From: Dermacentor variabilis
Taxonomy: Eukaryota > Arthropoda > Arachnida > Ixodida > Ixodidae
NCBI RefSeq assembly: GCF_050947875.1
Contig: NW_027460390.1
Coordinates: 1,984,001-2,048,000, forward strand
Length of the DNA: 64,000 nucleotides
Reading direction: 5' to 3'
The stretch's first letter is position 1; every line of letters starts with the position of its first letter. The position numbers and the translations under genes are program-made. The notes beneath the pieces were generated by a model. It had not been told where the DNA came from and did not search any database. It was given only the letters and a program-made list of their open reading frames with translations. This document shows positions 32,251 through 44,309 of this stretch, in pieces.

Positions 32251-34048
32251 TCAGTTTTTACTAAAAAACTTCAACATTGCATCTACAAGTTTCTCTTGCA
32301 ACTTGAGCCCCTCTTTACGGAGATCCATTTCCATTTTGTGCGCATCAGCAAACTGCTCTCTCTGCCGTCGCTGCTCCTCAAGCATCCTTTCTTGAAAGTC
32401 GCCAGCCGGTTGCCTTCTCTTCCTGCGGGCACATTCGGAACTGCCACTTGCGAGGTTCCTGGATTCAACCTGTTGTACTGGCGACTCGGAAGGTGAACAA
32501 TCTTCGGCGACGTCTTCACAAGAAGCAGAGCCGGAATCAAGCATGTCGAAGATCAGCTGCGTTTGAAGAAGGGATCCGAAATACATTGACCACATTAGTT
32601 GATGTGTGAAGCGGTAAACAATTAGTTCAGGGTTTTTACTTGCAAGAGAGCTGCCTCTCCTTGCGTGTATGTATTCACGTTTTTTTATTTTAGAGTCTGC
32701 ATTTTTTTTATTCTCCAAACAGCGCACTGCCAAGCTTGCAAAATGAACAGCGCGTGAGCACAAGCAGAAATGAACCACAGTATTAACAAGAGCAGTCCGC
32801 TACACTGCAGGGTTGTGCAGATTATGGGCTTGGCAGCACAGCTGATGCTACATTATGTCTTGAAATTTAGTTGACTGTAATAAAGCATATATAGTCTCCA
32901 CTATGCATTTCTTACTTCTTCGACGGAGGCAGTGCTGCTTGTTGTGCTCTCGCTGCACCCAGCCTCTTCCATTAAAGATGTATCGTGAACAGGCAGGGAT
33001 CCTAGAAACCTATGGACTTCGGAGAAGAATGGCCAGCTCGGCGGTGATGACTCTGTTGTCATGTGTTTCAGGCAGCTCCTGGATAAGAAAACGAAAGAAC
33101 TAAAATTTTATATACTCAAAATGTAAAGATATACACAGAGCAAAACGTTTGCCGATAGATACAAACGCGACTTGATGGTACAGAAAGCCTGAGAAGCGAA
33201 GGTAACCCTTTTTACTCGAAAAAATTTAAAGTTTCTCATGTTTTCTTGTCTGAGAACAACGCTTGCGCATGGTCCGAGAAAAATGCAAACCGTAGTCACA
33301 TCTGCAGAAATGAAAACATGCAGACGACTTCCTGCTTCGTATTATATGTTGCCGTGAGAAGGCGTACAATATAATGTGAAATGCGCCTGTCCATAAGTTA
33401 AGGTTCCCGTTATCTTGTGACGAACGAAATCATGCTATTGACGACCTGCGCGGGTTGTCATTCTTCGCCGCATGTGAAGGCGAATTTGCGTTTACTCAGA
33501 CCGACTCGCACTGTAAAGGAATTGCAGAAACAGCCTTTAGCGCGTCGTCGACTTTCGTGTGTGCAGGGCGCAGTTCAGCCCTGCAAAATTCGACGCTAGC
33601 TGAAATGAAGGGTCTCTGCCTTAAAACCTTCGTTACTACGGCTCCGTCCGCTAGATTAGGGTTCCGTCGCTGCCTACTACGGAAACAACGTTCGATGCTG
33701 AGGTCGCGACACCACAAACGAGAGCTTGCAGCTTGCGACCACAGCCTGAAGCCGCTTCAAGGTAAATTTAGCGCTCACAGCTTACTGCTGTGCTTTGTCT
33801 TACCTGTAGGTCTGTCCCAGGTTCTCTATCTTGCTGTGCACTTGCGCCTTTGTGCGAGGTACACCCATGCTCGTCAATGCTTGTGCAATGCCATCGTAAA
33901 CGCCTCCGTTGTGCTTCTGCGCACGCAGCGAGGGCAGGTTGTCTTCCCATAACTTGATTAACGCCCAGGTGTCTCTCTCCGACCACTGTACCCGCGGTTT
34001 TCTTTGGCGTGCCGGAGGCTGTTCGTCGGTACCGCTCGCCGTAGCCAT
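32251..34048 (-). CDS. Harbinger Myb/SANT-like DNA-binding protein, three exons
   Basis: Minus strand: exon 1 34,048-33,804, exon 2 33,078-32,916, exon 3 32,556-32,251, giving 237 aa. Donors are CAG/GTAAGA and GAA/GTAAGA; acceptors end ATCCAG and ACGCAG. The phases agree and the joined frame is open. Residues ~20-85 form a trihelix/Myb-like domain with W22, W28 and W34 ('VQWSERDTWALIKLWEDN'). Exon 2 carries the usual 'SPPSWPFFSEV' segment. Exon 3 ends in a charged coiled coil ('MLEEQRRQREQFADAHKMEM') and '..AMLKFFSKN'. In known Harbingers this partner binds the ends and brings the transposase to the nucleus. ATG 34,048 has a good Kozak context (gaccATGgc); an in-frame upstream ATG at 34,138 is possible. 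Confidence 0.85.
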
Positions 34049-34309
34049 GGTCGCAGAAAATGGCGCGAATTTGCATCGTCTGTTAGCGTCACGTGATATT
34101 TTCGAACTGCTTACGAGAGTGCCGTGCAAAAAGTGCAAAACTGCGCCTACTTAAGGTTCAACGAAAGACAAAACCCTTTTTTGTGATGTGTACACTTGAA
34201 ATAAAAATGCACTTTTGCTTCGTTTCTTTATTGCATGATAATTACTGGTGCCCACTGCGTTGGAGGCTACGCCTTTCCAGCCGTAAAAGAGATCGGTGAT
34301 CTCCGGTTT

Positions 34310-34427
34310 CGGAAAAGACCGCTTCTGAAAAAGAGATTAAACTTTGGCGTGTGTCTGCGGATGCAACTCCTTTGTGTGAGATGTCTTTTTCTTCAAATGC
34401 CTTTAAAGTGCTCGTGTGACAGGGGTA
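34310..34427 (-). repeat. Harbinger right TIR and subterminal repeat
   Basis: The inverse of the left end, finishing ctcgtgtgacaggggta before the TTA at 34,428. The subterminal cgcagacacacg block (inverted, about 34,350) matches the left side. Confidence 0.85.
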
Positions 34428-34430
34428 TTA

Positions 34431-35195
34431 TTCTAACTTCGTCATGCTACCATGGTTGTGCTGTCTTCCTTAGACCCTCGCAATTGCAGTCATACTGATC
34501 TCGTCACGCTATCGTCTTACCATCGTAATCACTTCAGATATGTTATCCCAGTATCGTCGTGCCGCAGTCGTTATACCGCCTTCCTCATCATATTGTCCTC
34601 ATACCATTGTCATTGCATCGTCATCATTGAGTCGCCGTCATACAGCTGTCTGCATACATTTAGTGCCATACCGTTGTCGTGCCGTCACGGTCGTTCTATA
34701 GTCATCCTCTTAACTTCGTCATCCACCTGTCGTCATGCTGGCGCCGGCATGCCATCATCGTCGCACAGTCGTCGTCATCCGGTTGTCATCACATTGTCGT
34801 CTTGATAATGCCAAGCGAGTCATTTTATTGTAATTATGCAGCCTTCCTTTTATCGCGATCATGCCGCCGTTCCCATGCCATTGTCGTCATTGTGTCGCCT
34901 TCAGACGGTCGCTGTCGTGCATCCGTGTTCCCACCGTCGTCGTAAGGTCGTCATGCGGTCGTGCTCGTGCCATCGCCGTCATTCGAGCTTCTTTATCCGG
35001 TTGCCTTCATCCGGTTGTACTTATAGTATCTTCATCATTTCACCATTGTCATCTCATTGTCTTCATGTTCTCGACGTCATACTGCCTTTGTTGTTCCATC
35101 GACGTTTGTCGTTGTTCCTTCCATCGCCGTCACAGCGCCGTCGTCATGGATTATTTGTCGTGCCATCATTCTCGTTAGCAACTTTGCCAAGCAAG
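34431..35195. repeat. Degenerate CGTCAT-rich satellite, right of Harbinger
   Basis: A continuation of the array at 29,750-30,153 in the same orientation. It contains many gtcgtcatg / ccatcgtcg words at irregular spacing. No gene. Confidence 0.75.
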
Positions 35196-36849
35196 TGTCA
35201 TAAAAAAATTGGCCTATAGTGGATGCAGGCCGCGTCGCTTAAAACAGAAGTAATTCAAGTATTTCATGACAACTACAAATTAGTAATAAACGATATTCAG
35301 CAATATAAATTGTCACAACATCACTTGAATGATAATTGCATTACCGTCGACAACCATCTTCATATAGGTTCCACCATAATTTTTTTCAAACGTATTCAAA
35401 CTCTACGGCTTCGGTACTAACGGTAGAGTTAATCACACTTGCGTTCTGTCGGTCATAGTGTCCAAGCATCCTGATTCCCGTTTTTGTCAACTGCATCTTA
35501 CTCGCCGTTCCCAACTCTTTTGGGAGGGTTCGAACATTCTGATTCCCTCTCTTGTGAGCGAGGCTGCAACATCCTAAACTGAACCGGTTCAGAGCACGCG
35601 GGAACCTTTAGCAACCACTGCTGATACTTTTCCGGCACTAGACGTTAGTCGAGTGAGTAATGTCAGCATTGGCTGTGTGCAAAGAAAGGGCACGCACTTG
35701 AATTTATTACTGCCGTCGATGGGATACATGACTGCTGTTAATGTTCGTCTCGTTCACCGAGGCTCAACAACAGAGAGGTAGCTGTAGCGGTGACGCCACG
35801 CACTATTCGTGAGACACACCAATCCTGATGCGTTTCAAATGAGGACGCAACATCTTGCATGCGGTCACTGCCTTCCTATTTGGTAGAATACTTTGATACA
35901 GTTTAACTTGTATTGAAAGTTATAAATTTTCACTTAAATGTTAATCAGTATAGAAAAAGCGACCGAAAAACATAAATCAAAATGAGCGCTTGAATGGGCC
36001 AAGGTCGAACAGGTTGTTCTGTTATAGCTGCCTCTTGCGGTTGTTTGAAAACAAGTGAAAGCGGTAGGACTGAAGCCCAGTGAGATGTCTACGAGTTCTT
36101 CAGAGTCATTTTGCATTTTCTTTAGCTTGTTTGTAGGATCAGCAACCGCTTTTTTCATTGTCCCCCTTTGAGGGCCCCGTGGTTGAAGCTCAGACCAGCA
36201 CAACGAGAAGCATATCTGGCGCTCCCCTACTTTTGCAAAATGGCACACCCCGCATGTGCTTAGTTCTGGTATTTCCCCTCACATTACCTCGTAACACGGT
36301 GGGGATGCTTTACCATGCAGCTTCATTAGTTTTCGCTTTACAAGGGAAATATGTTTCAAGCTAGGAAATAAGCTCGGAGCTTGCTTCGCAAGTGAAAGAT
36401 AGGATGTAGTAATTGTGGCTGCGGAGCTTGCGATTTCTTGAGCGAACATCAAAATAGGGTAAATTGCACATACGCTACTAGTGCATTTGTGCTACTAGTG
36501 CTGGCATGTCTATGTTGGCAAGTGCTCTTATGCTGCAAGACTGACCATAGCATTAGATATTTTAGCCACACTTTTAGATGAAGTAGGATTTTGAGTAGAG
36601 TATTGGATTAAAAAATATACAGTAGAACCTATATCACCATGACTGTCGACGGTAATTGAATTAGCATTCAGGCAATGTAGCGACGAACCGGATTTCTCAA
36701 GTCAGGTTTACTTGAAATCGTTTGCGGTCATTCTGACACTTGCATAGCTTCAGTTACATGTGGCGCCCACTCTACGTTGTATCGACCCACTTTGCTTTTG
36801 GCACTCGCTTGCGAAGGTCGCGTATGAGCAATGCTAGGACGTAGGGACG
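35196..36849. other. No recognisable gene
   Basis: AT-balanced sequence with one 104-codon minus frame (36,248-35,934) that I do not recognise and that lacks any supporting motif or splice signal. Confidence 0.45.
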
Positions 36850-38215
36850 ACGATGGAGCGTCAAAGGTGGTGTGCCGACGACAGCATAACCGAAAATGAC
36901 ATGACGATTCCGAAATGATATTGATATTATAAGGACGATTGCTTGAAAAAAAGGTATAACGACGATGGCAAGACGACAAAAGGATGAAGAAGCTACACTG
37001 ACGATAATGACATGACCACGACGGCACGGCGACGACAGTACGTCAACAGATGCATATAACAGCGACTGTCTGAAGACGACGCAGTGACGAAGATGGCATG
37101 ACAACAGCGACATATCAGTATTGAATGACGACACCATGATTATCATAGATTGACAAACAACGAACGTAATCGGACCGACACAGCCGGTATGACTACAACG
37201 CCATAACGACAACGGGATGACGTTTTGAAGTGACAAGGATGGTGCCACGGCGACATGGCAGGCAAGGATGGTGCCAAGGCATGCGATGGCGACATTGGCA
37301 TGCCAACGGCTTTGTGACGACGGCGGCATGACGACGAATGTATAACAACGAATGCTATACGGTGACTGTATGATTTACGACGCAGTTTTGTTGGGATGCA
37401 AATAATGGCATGAGGACAATGGTATAAGTTCGAATACGCGATGACGACTACCTCACGAAGACTGTATGACCATGACTATGTGAAGGCGATGGAAGGACGA
37501 TGACAGCATGGCAAAACTAGAATGACGACTATCACATGACCACGAGAGCCCCGCGGCAGAATGACAACGAATGCAAGACAACAGTAGATGGCGCGATAAT
37601 GACGGCTTGACGAGAGTCGGATTACAATCCTGCATTGATGACAATACAAGAATCCTAACGACATCCCTACCAGGAGCACATTCCTAGTAGCCGGCGGTAT
37701 TAGACAATTCGCGTAACTGGGTCAGTGTACAGGGCGTGACGACTGCTGCATGACGATAGTCGAAGGCGAAGCTTTAATGGCGACGCTGAAATGACCACGA
37801 CGGCCTCACGACGATGTTATGACAACAAATGTATGACGCCTGTGTAAGGATGATGGCGTGACGACGACGGCATGACAAACCTGGAACGACGACAACGCAA
37901 CGACCACAACGGCACCAAGGCCGCGAGCACGCACCTAGTGGCACAAGTTGTCTGATTACTCGGGCCTCTGTATCGGCGTAAAAGGCATGACGATGACTGC
38001 AGGACGAGAGTTACATGATGAAGCTTTAATGGCGACGATGGAGTGACTTAAGCGGCATCACGGCTACGCTACGAGCACATACTTTGTGGCCGTAGCTTAG
38101 ATTGGACGGCACCGTCTTCAGGCAGTCGCTGTCATGGATCCTTTGACATACTGTCGTCGCCATGCTGTTGCAGTCGCGTAACATGGGCTACTGGATCGGC
38201 GTAAGTGGCTAGACA
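36850..38215. repeat. Inverted array of the CGTCAT/ATGACG satellite with ~255-bp higher-order unit
   Basis: Words such as gacgacg, gcatgacga and ggcgacgat dominate, the reverse complement of the arrays at 29,750 and 34,431. Landmarks recur at a spacing of about 255 bp: aagctttaatggcgacg at about 37,770 and 38,025, and a caatt/gttgtct..tcggcgtaa block at about 37,705, 37,945 and (partly) 38,190. The array ends in a degraded GATA/CAGA run (ctagacagatatacagaca). Confidence 0.7.
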
Positions 38216-38440
38216 GATATACAGACATATATGCTCAAAACGCGCGAAGATGACAAAGAATGCTAACCGCATTTAAATACAGTTTTCCTGAAATGCGAGA
38301 TCGCGTTACTTGCTTTGAGAATGAACAGCAATCCCACCATGTCACAAGAGCGTGAATATTTAATTTGAGGGTATTCAGTGAAACAACGAGCATTTTTCTT
38401 TCTTGAATGTCGGCGAGTGTTCAGTCCTCGTACACGTTGA

Positions 38441-39812
38441 CTACGATATACTTGAATGTATATCTAATGACTGGAAGCGGAATTTTGCAGTGTGCACAAC
38501 ACTTTTCTCCTCCAAAACACGAAATGAAAGCTTCCCCTCTTTCATCCGCGAGCACTGCTCCTCCAAATAGCGCATGTAGTTCATCGAAACATCCGTGTTA
38601 AAAGCGAGGAACTTCCTAAGGTTCCACACCACACGTGTCATATCGTACTCTGCGGCCTGCGACGTGCAATGTGCACGAAGCACGAACCAAGGATGGCCCT
38701 TGGTGGACTTGTCTAGAACATCTACCACCGTGATCAACTGGCTTGCGGTCTCCGCTGCCTGAGAGACAACGTCCAACTTGGCGCGAACAAGCCTCGGCAG
38801 CGCGATGAGCATCCTAAGCAGCATGTCTCGCCCGCAAACGCAGTATACTGCGACACTTTCTTGGTCCTTGCAGTCGTGCATCAAGTTGAAGACATACTGG
38901 CTGAGCGTTCTGGCACTGATGGTGACGTGAGGAAGCTTGTTTCTGGATTTTTGCAGGAGATGTTTGGTGTTCTTCCATGTGGAGCTGTTGAACATCAAAG
39001 TGTTCGTCGAATTCTCTCGGCGTTCTGAACAGGGAGTCGAACCGCCAGGTTCCGCACTCCCCATGCACTGAAAGGATCCGGAGCTTGAGGAAAGACTGAA
39101 GTACCTGTGCCACCGTCACGTCGTTCTCGTTCCAAACGCTGCCGATCTGGAGTAATTTCAGGTTTGGACGTGCCTTAGACACGTACAGCAATCCGCCTGT
39201 GAATATACGAGTTACTGAGAGGCATGCCAGATGCTGCACTGATTCGATGCACCCCCATGTGCTTCTATGGCGTACCCGATCCGAGTTGATATCCAGTCGT
39301 TCAAGCAAAGGACAGCTGGCGTATAGCTGGCGAAGAATGCCGTCCTCGATGTGGACTTCTCGCGAAGTCAAGAATACTTTTAGGCATTTTAAGCTCTGGA
39401 GAAGGCGTACGTCATCTGGAAGCAGCGTATCACTTCCACGCAACGCCACGGCGGTAACTGACTCGCAGATTCGCAGAATGATTGGCATGCTGCGATGTGA
39501 GGGCCCTCGGCAAGGTATCACCAGCTCTTTCACCAGTTTGAAGTGCGTCGAGCAAGGAGCGATGTCTTCTACGTAGATAATTGCGGAGACATTAAGCTTG
39601 CGGATCAGGGTGGCTCTGTTTAGGCCCTCGTCCACCGGATGCTCTCTTTCCATGTCCCGCAGGTTGATACGCACCGCTGTCCAGAGGCAAGGGTCGAAGG
39701 CTAACCTCTTCCACCGCTCGTACACCTGGGCTATTGTCGCGAGCCAGAGTTGCGGGAGGTAAGCGAATATCTTGAGGACGAGTTCAACTGGGAGGTCGTC
39801 AAAGTGCAACAT
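38441..39812 (-). CDS. F-box and leucine-rich-repeat protein, one frame break
   Basis: ATG 39,812 opens 'MLHFDDLPVELVLKIFAYLP' and '..YERWKRLAFDPCLWTAVRI', a full F-box (residues ~3-47), the module that binds SKP1 in SCF ubiquitin ligases. Leucine-rich segments follow: 'LKCLKVFLTSREVHI', 'CPLLERLDIN', 'LKLLQIGSV' and 'LKLRILSVHG', the usual substrate-binding part. This frame becomes unnatural near 39,010-38,970, where an overlapping frame continues plausible sequence ('LLQKSRNKLPHVTISARTLS' to 'MNYMRYLEEQCSRMKEGKL') to a stop at 38,441. The total would be about 450 aa. One indel, real or from assembly, explains it. No introns are evident; (GAA)n precedes the ATG. A recent pseudogene or retrocopy is possible. 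Confidence 0.65.
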
Positions 39813-39834
39813 CTTCTTCTTCTTCTTCTTCCTT

Positions 39835-40447
39835 CAAAATTCTGGCACGTACCCAGGCGGAGGAGATTGGCCATGGCACTCAATGGAAACATAACGTCAA
39901 CTTCTTGCTTCCTGTTAACTTATTGATCTGTACGATCCATATTTAATTAGTAGTGAATATAAATTATTTTTCTGTTCCGTTTCTCGAATAGTCAAGCCAG
40001 TTTTGCCGAAGATGCTATATTACGAAAACAACGCGATTAAGTGTTAATAATGAGGAAAATGTGCTTAACATGAGAGTCTCCCAGTCGCAATGACGTACTC
40101 ATGCACAATATGACACACTTCCTTTCGGGCTCGACCACGGGTACTTGCCCCAAAAGATAACAAGTTAATCACCGAGAGAGGAAGGCCCATACGCGACAGG
40201 GGTTGCTTAAAGTAGGTCTACCTTTCGGAATTATATTTTCGGAGAAAGAGGAGGAAATGGTTCGGTGATTGTATATCCCCACATGATGCATAAAGGTTCG
40301 ATGCTGCGATCCCACACCTACTCATGTACATATTTAGTTGAGGTATTCGACATCGTAATAGTGTAATGGAAACTTCGCATTGCCGAGACGGTCAAGACCG
40401 CGCATTCCAGGGGAACGCTAAATGTTCGTAATCCGGTGCAGCAACAA
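39835..40447. other. Spacer before copy B; no recognisable gene
   Basis: No gene is seen. The last ~130 bp (from about 40,318) may be the 3' continuation of the RNase H fragment that starts copy B, and would pair with sequence left of this window in copy A. Confidence 0.4.
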
Positions 40448-40959
40448 GGGGGCTCATTTTTCCGACCTAGGACTTGTCGCCATGGGAACCTTGTCACCGT
40501 TAGCAGAGTAAGGTTGGGTATAAAGAAACTCACTGCCTCCAAGCGCTGCCTTTGCCAAGCTGTCTGTAATCTCATTGAGTGCTAGTCCACAATGTCCAGG
40601 TTTCTACAAAACCGGATTGTGTAGCGATCGGTGCAATGGTGAATTATTTGTGCTTTCCATCGACGTAAGAACTGACAGGCAATCTGCGAGCAATATTGTG
40701 CGACACATTTTTCTTTTAATTTTGTATACGGGCAAGCATATGGCCATGAATTCGGCCACATAAAATTGGAGTGTAATCGGGAAGACGGAGAGCAAAGCTC
40801 CATGACAGTGTTTGAGAGCAAATGCCTATCGTTGATTTCTGACCTTTTTATTAGACGTCCGTGGACACTGCATTTTATGATGGAAAACCTTCCAAATACT
40901 AATTCAAAGACTAGCGTTTTCTTGTCTATGAAATTAGCATTACTTGGAAAGCGCAACAT
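40448..40959 (-). pseudogene. Decayed LINE RNase H fragment, copy B
   Basis: The counterpart of 1-373, slightly better preserved. The minus strand shows 'AEFMAICLPVYKIKRK' (about 40,755), 'ILLADCLSVLTSMESTNNS' (about 40,700-40,640) and, after a stop, 'PGHCGL..' with 'LAKAALGGSEF' (about 40,600-40,530). These are the Glu, Asp and His/Asp blocks of RNase H in LINE ORF2. The frame breaks at the lysine-rich run and at a stop near 40,610. Confidence 0.65.
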
Positions 40960-41565
40960 GGCCGCGCCGATTCAGCGTTGCTCTTCTACCTTTTCTTTGA
41001 CCCCTAGCGCTTTCGTTTTATCAAATATTTTTACGAGAGCGATATCTGGGTGTTCTTATTCCTTAATGAGGAAATAAACTATGAATTGTCACTGGTGTGC
41101 CAGAGAATGTTTACTTTCACTATATCGTGTTGCATAGGCGCCGACTACCTCTGGAGTTTTCCGGGAGGAGGGGGGCTCAGCTCACTACGGACGATGCCGG
41201 TGCCTCCCCCCCTCCCCCCCGCGCACGCGCACACATACACACACCTATAGTGCCATAGCGAGAGCTTTGTCACCCACATCATTCCAGGTTGTTTTCGCCT
41301 TTCCTCGATCTTTTCACTTGAAATTTTACTGGGGCTAATCGCTTACTGCATAATTGTTGGCGCGGACGTGCAATGCTTTTAATTCATAATTTCGCTTTAT
41401 TTCTGCAAATCCTGACAATAGGAGGACCCGGGCATTAGAATATCTAGCGGCAGCTCCCTCATCCGTATTTTCTCACTTCAACATTGTTTTAAGTTTCCGC
41501 ACAATATATACATACACAATATATATGAATATACACACAGGACAAAGCTTATTATATATTTGAAA

Positions 41566-43990
41566 GAAGTCATCGTCATCATCAGCCTCTCCCTGCGATC
41601 TCCAATTACCCTTGTCCTGCGTCAACCGATTCCAACTATAGAGCCCGCGAATTTGCTAATTTTATCGCTCCACCTAGTTTTTTGTCGTCCTCGACTGCGT
41701 TTTCCTTCCCTTGGTGCCCCTTCTGTAACCCTAATGGTCCAACGGTTATCTAACCGGCGCATTACATGACCTGCCCAGCTCCATTTTTTCCTCTTGATGT
41801 CAACTAGAATATCGACTATACCTGTTTGCTCTCTGATCCAAACAGCTCTCTCTGTCTTTTAACGTTATACCTAGCAAACTTAACTTGTTCTCAAGCTTCT
41901 TTGTCAGTCTCCAAGTCTCTGCCCCATATGTCAGCACTGGTAAAATGCACTGATGCTACACCTTCCTTTTAAATTATAATGGTAAGCTTCCAGTCAGGAG
42001 CTGGCAATATCTGCCGTATGCGATCCAACCCATTTTTATTCTTCTGTGAATTTCCTTCTCATGATCAGGGTTCCTGTGATTAATTGACATAAGTAACCGT
42101 ACTCCTTCAAGACTCTAGAGGTCGACAAGCGATCCTGAACTCTTGTTCATTTGCCCGGTTATTTATAGTTATCTTTGTCTTGTGCATATTAATCTTCAAC
42201 CCCACTCTTACACTCTCTCTGTTAAGGTCCTCAACGATTTGTTGTAATTCATCTGCATTGTTGCTGAATAGAACATTGTCATCGGCAAACCGAAGGTTGC
42301 TGAGATATTCGCCGTCGATCATTACTCCTATGCCTTCCCAGTTTAATAGCTTCAATACTTCTTCGAAGCACGCAGTGAATAGCATTGTAGAGATTGTGTC
42401 TCCCTGTCTGACCCCTATCTTTATAGGTATTTCCCTACTTTTCCTGTGTAGAATTAAGGTAGCTGTAGAACCTGTGTAGATATTTTCCAATGTATTTACG
42501 TAAGCGTTCTGTACTCCTTGATTATGTAATTCCTCTATGACTGCTGTTATTTCTGCTGAATCAAATGCCTTTTCGTAATCTATGAAAGCCACATAGAGAG
42601 GCTTATTGGACTCTGCGGATTTCTCGATAACCTGATTGATGACATGGAAGTGATCCATTCTAGAGTATCCCTTCCTGAAGTCAGCCTGTTCCTTGGGTTG
42701 ACTAAAGTCCATTGTTGCCCTTATTCCATTTGATATTATTTTGGTAAATATTGTATATAACACTGGCCGTAAGCTAATGGGACTATAATTTTTCAATTAT
42801 TTAACGTCTCCCTTTTTGTGGATTAGTATCAAGTTTGCATTCTTCCAGTCTTCTGGAACCCTTGCAGTCGATAGACACTTCGTATAAAGAGCCGCCAGTT
42901 TTTCAAGCATTATGTCTCCTCCATCTTTGATTAAATCGACTGTTATTCCATATTCTCCTGCTGATCTTCCTCGGTTCATGTCTTGCAAGGCCCTTGTGAC
43001 CTCATCGCTAGCTATAGGAGGAGTTCGTGTATCCTGTTCATTACTGTTTCCAACAGACGTATCTTGACTCATCTGGGTACTGTACAGATCAGTATAGAAT
43101 TCTTCCACTGCTTTTACTATATCTTCGAGATTGCTGATGATATTACTCTGCTTATCTTTCAGTGCATACACCTTGGTTTGTCCTATGCCAAGTTTCTCAC
43201 CGATTTGAGGCTGTATTCATTTTTTACGGCTTCTTCAGTCTTTCTCACGTTATAGTTTCGAATATCCCTTATTTTCGCCTTGTTGATCAGTTTTGACAGT
43301 TCTGTGAATTCTGTCTCTTGAGTTGGACACTTTCATTTTTTGTCGTTTCTTTATTAGGTCCTTTGTTACTTGGGAGAGCTTGTCTACTGGTTTCCATGGC
43401 GCCTTGCCTCCCACTTCAATTGCTGCCTCTGAAGCCAACATAGTTACGGTTTCATCGTTAGCTCTATGTCATCATCATCTCTCTCTTCTAAGGCTGCATA
43501 TATGTTTGCAAGTACCAGCCTGACTTTGTCTGCTTGTACACTTACTGCCTCTAAGTTGACCTGTTTCTTCTTGACCAATTTAGCTCTTTGAGGTTCACCT
43601 CAATTCACCTGAATTTCTTCAAATTGAGGTGAATCCTAGCCCTCACTAACCTATGATCACTGCACTTTACTCTACCTACCACTTTTACATCCTGCACTAT
43701 GCTGCGATCAGCAGAAAGTATGAAGTCAAATTCATTTCTTGTTTCACCATTAGGGTTTTTCCAGGTGGACTTTCTGTTGCTACGCTTCCTGAAAAAGGTG
43801 TTCGTTATTCGAAGCATATTCGTTTCTGTGAATTTTACCTGCATCTCTCCTCTGGCGTTCCCAGAATCGACGCCGTAGTTGCCAATTGCTTGTTCACCAG
43901 CATGCTTTCTCCCCACTTTTGCATTGAGGTCGCAAATTACTACAGTACATTGAGTTAGCCAATTATATAAATAGAGGTAAATAGAGGTAG
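41566..43990 (-). mobile_element. RTE-clade LINE, copy B
   Basis: The same element as 1,098-3,850 without the 305-bp insertion. The 3' end at about 41,566-41,580 keeps a (GAT)n-like tail, slightly mutated. The 5' end is truncated at the endonuclease, near 43,990. Confidence 0.85.
42107..43171 (-). pseudogene. RTE reverse transcriptase, copy B
   Basis: Two adjoining minus frames. 43,171-42,797 contains the entry region ('VPEDWKNANLILIHKKGD') and stops with TAA right before 42,796-42,107, which holds 'NYSPISLRPVLYTIFTKI', 'VAFIDYEKAFDS' (catalytic Asp), 'GVRQGDTISTMLFTACFEEV' and 'FADDNVLFSNNADELQQIV' (catalytic Asp pair). All palm motifs remain, but one stop separates the blocks and the C-terminus is in another frame. 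Less damaged than copy A. Confidence 0.85.
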
Positions 43991-43994
43991 CCAA
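43605..43994 (-). pseudogene. RTE AP-endonuclease segment, copy B
   Basis: A 129-codon frame with 'VVICDLNAKVGRKHAGE' (the GDFNAKVG motif with Gly changed to Cys and Phe to Leu), 'KRSNRKSTWKNPNGETRN' and 'DFILSADRSIVQDV..KCSDH'. The N-terminal third of the nuclease is missing, so the element was already truncated before the duplication. Confidence 0.8.
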
Positions 43995-44309
43995 TTAAAG
44001 AAAAGATATTTCTAACGGTGTGGATAGCCTATGCCTAGAGAATGAACATGTTACTGTATGTTTACCGCGCTTCAAATTGCTTTGCGTGCCTGTTTGCCCA
44101 TGAAATAAAACCTATAGACCTCAGTGACCCTTTCTGCAGACTCTTTTATCAATGGTGTGTGAAATGCACGTGAATGTTGTGTCTCAGTATTGCTTCTCCT
44201 TCCGGTAAGCAATACTAACGACTTATGAAAAAAAAACGTTTCTAATAATTTACAACATTTATTAGGGGCGGAAACATCGTCAGTTGTATGCAAAGGTCAT
44301 AAATAGATA

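Larger units (their letters stand above)
30157..34427. mobile_element. PIF/Harbinger DNA transposon, apparently intact
   Basis: Terminal inverted repeats: the left reads tacctctgtcacacaagcac from 30,157; the right, inverted from 34,427, reads tacccctgtcacacgagcac. Similarity continues in subterminal blocks (ggagttg..gcagacacacg) to about 120 bp. TTA at 30,154-30,156 and 34,428-34,430 is the expected 3-bp target duplication. The element carries two convergent genes, a DDE transposase and a Myb/SANT-like protein, the two-protein set that known autonomous Harbingers need. It interrupts the satellite array. Confidence 0.93.

Noticed and set aside
31589..32778. Minus-strand frames opposite the transposase exon (31,795-31,589; 32,167-31,907) and the 5' part of the 32,778-32,251 frame
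   Set aside because: The first two are shadows of the transposase exon; the part upstream of 32,556 is intron read-through of the SANT gene.
34235..35219. Overlapping long plus-strand frames of 87-127 codons
   Set aside because: They are reading frames across the CGTCAT-rich satellite, with low-complexity composition and no start context or motif.
36728..37329. Minus-strand frames of 99 and 185 codons
   Set aside because: Same satellite in inverse orientation; the simple sequence avoids stops by composition.
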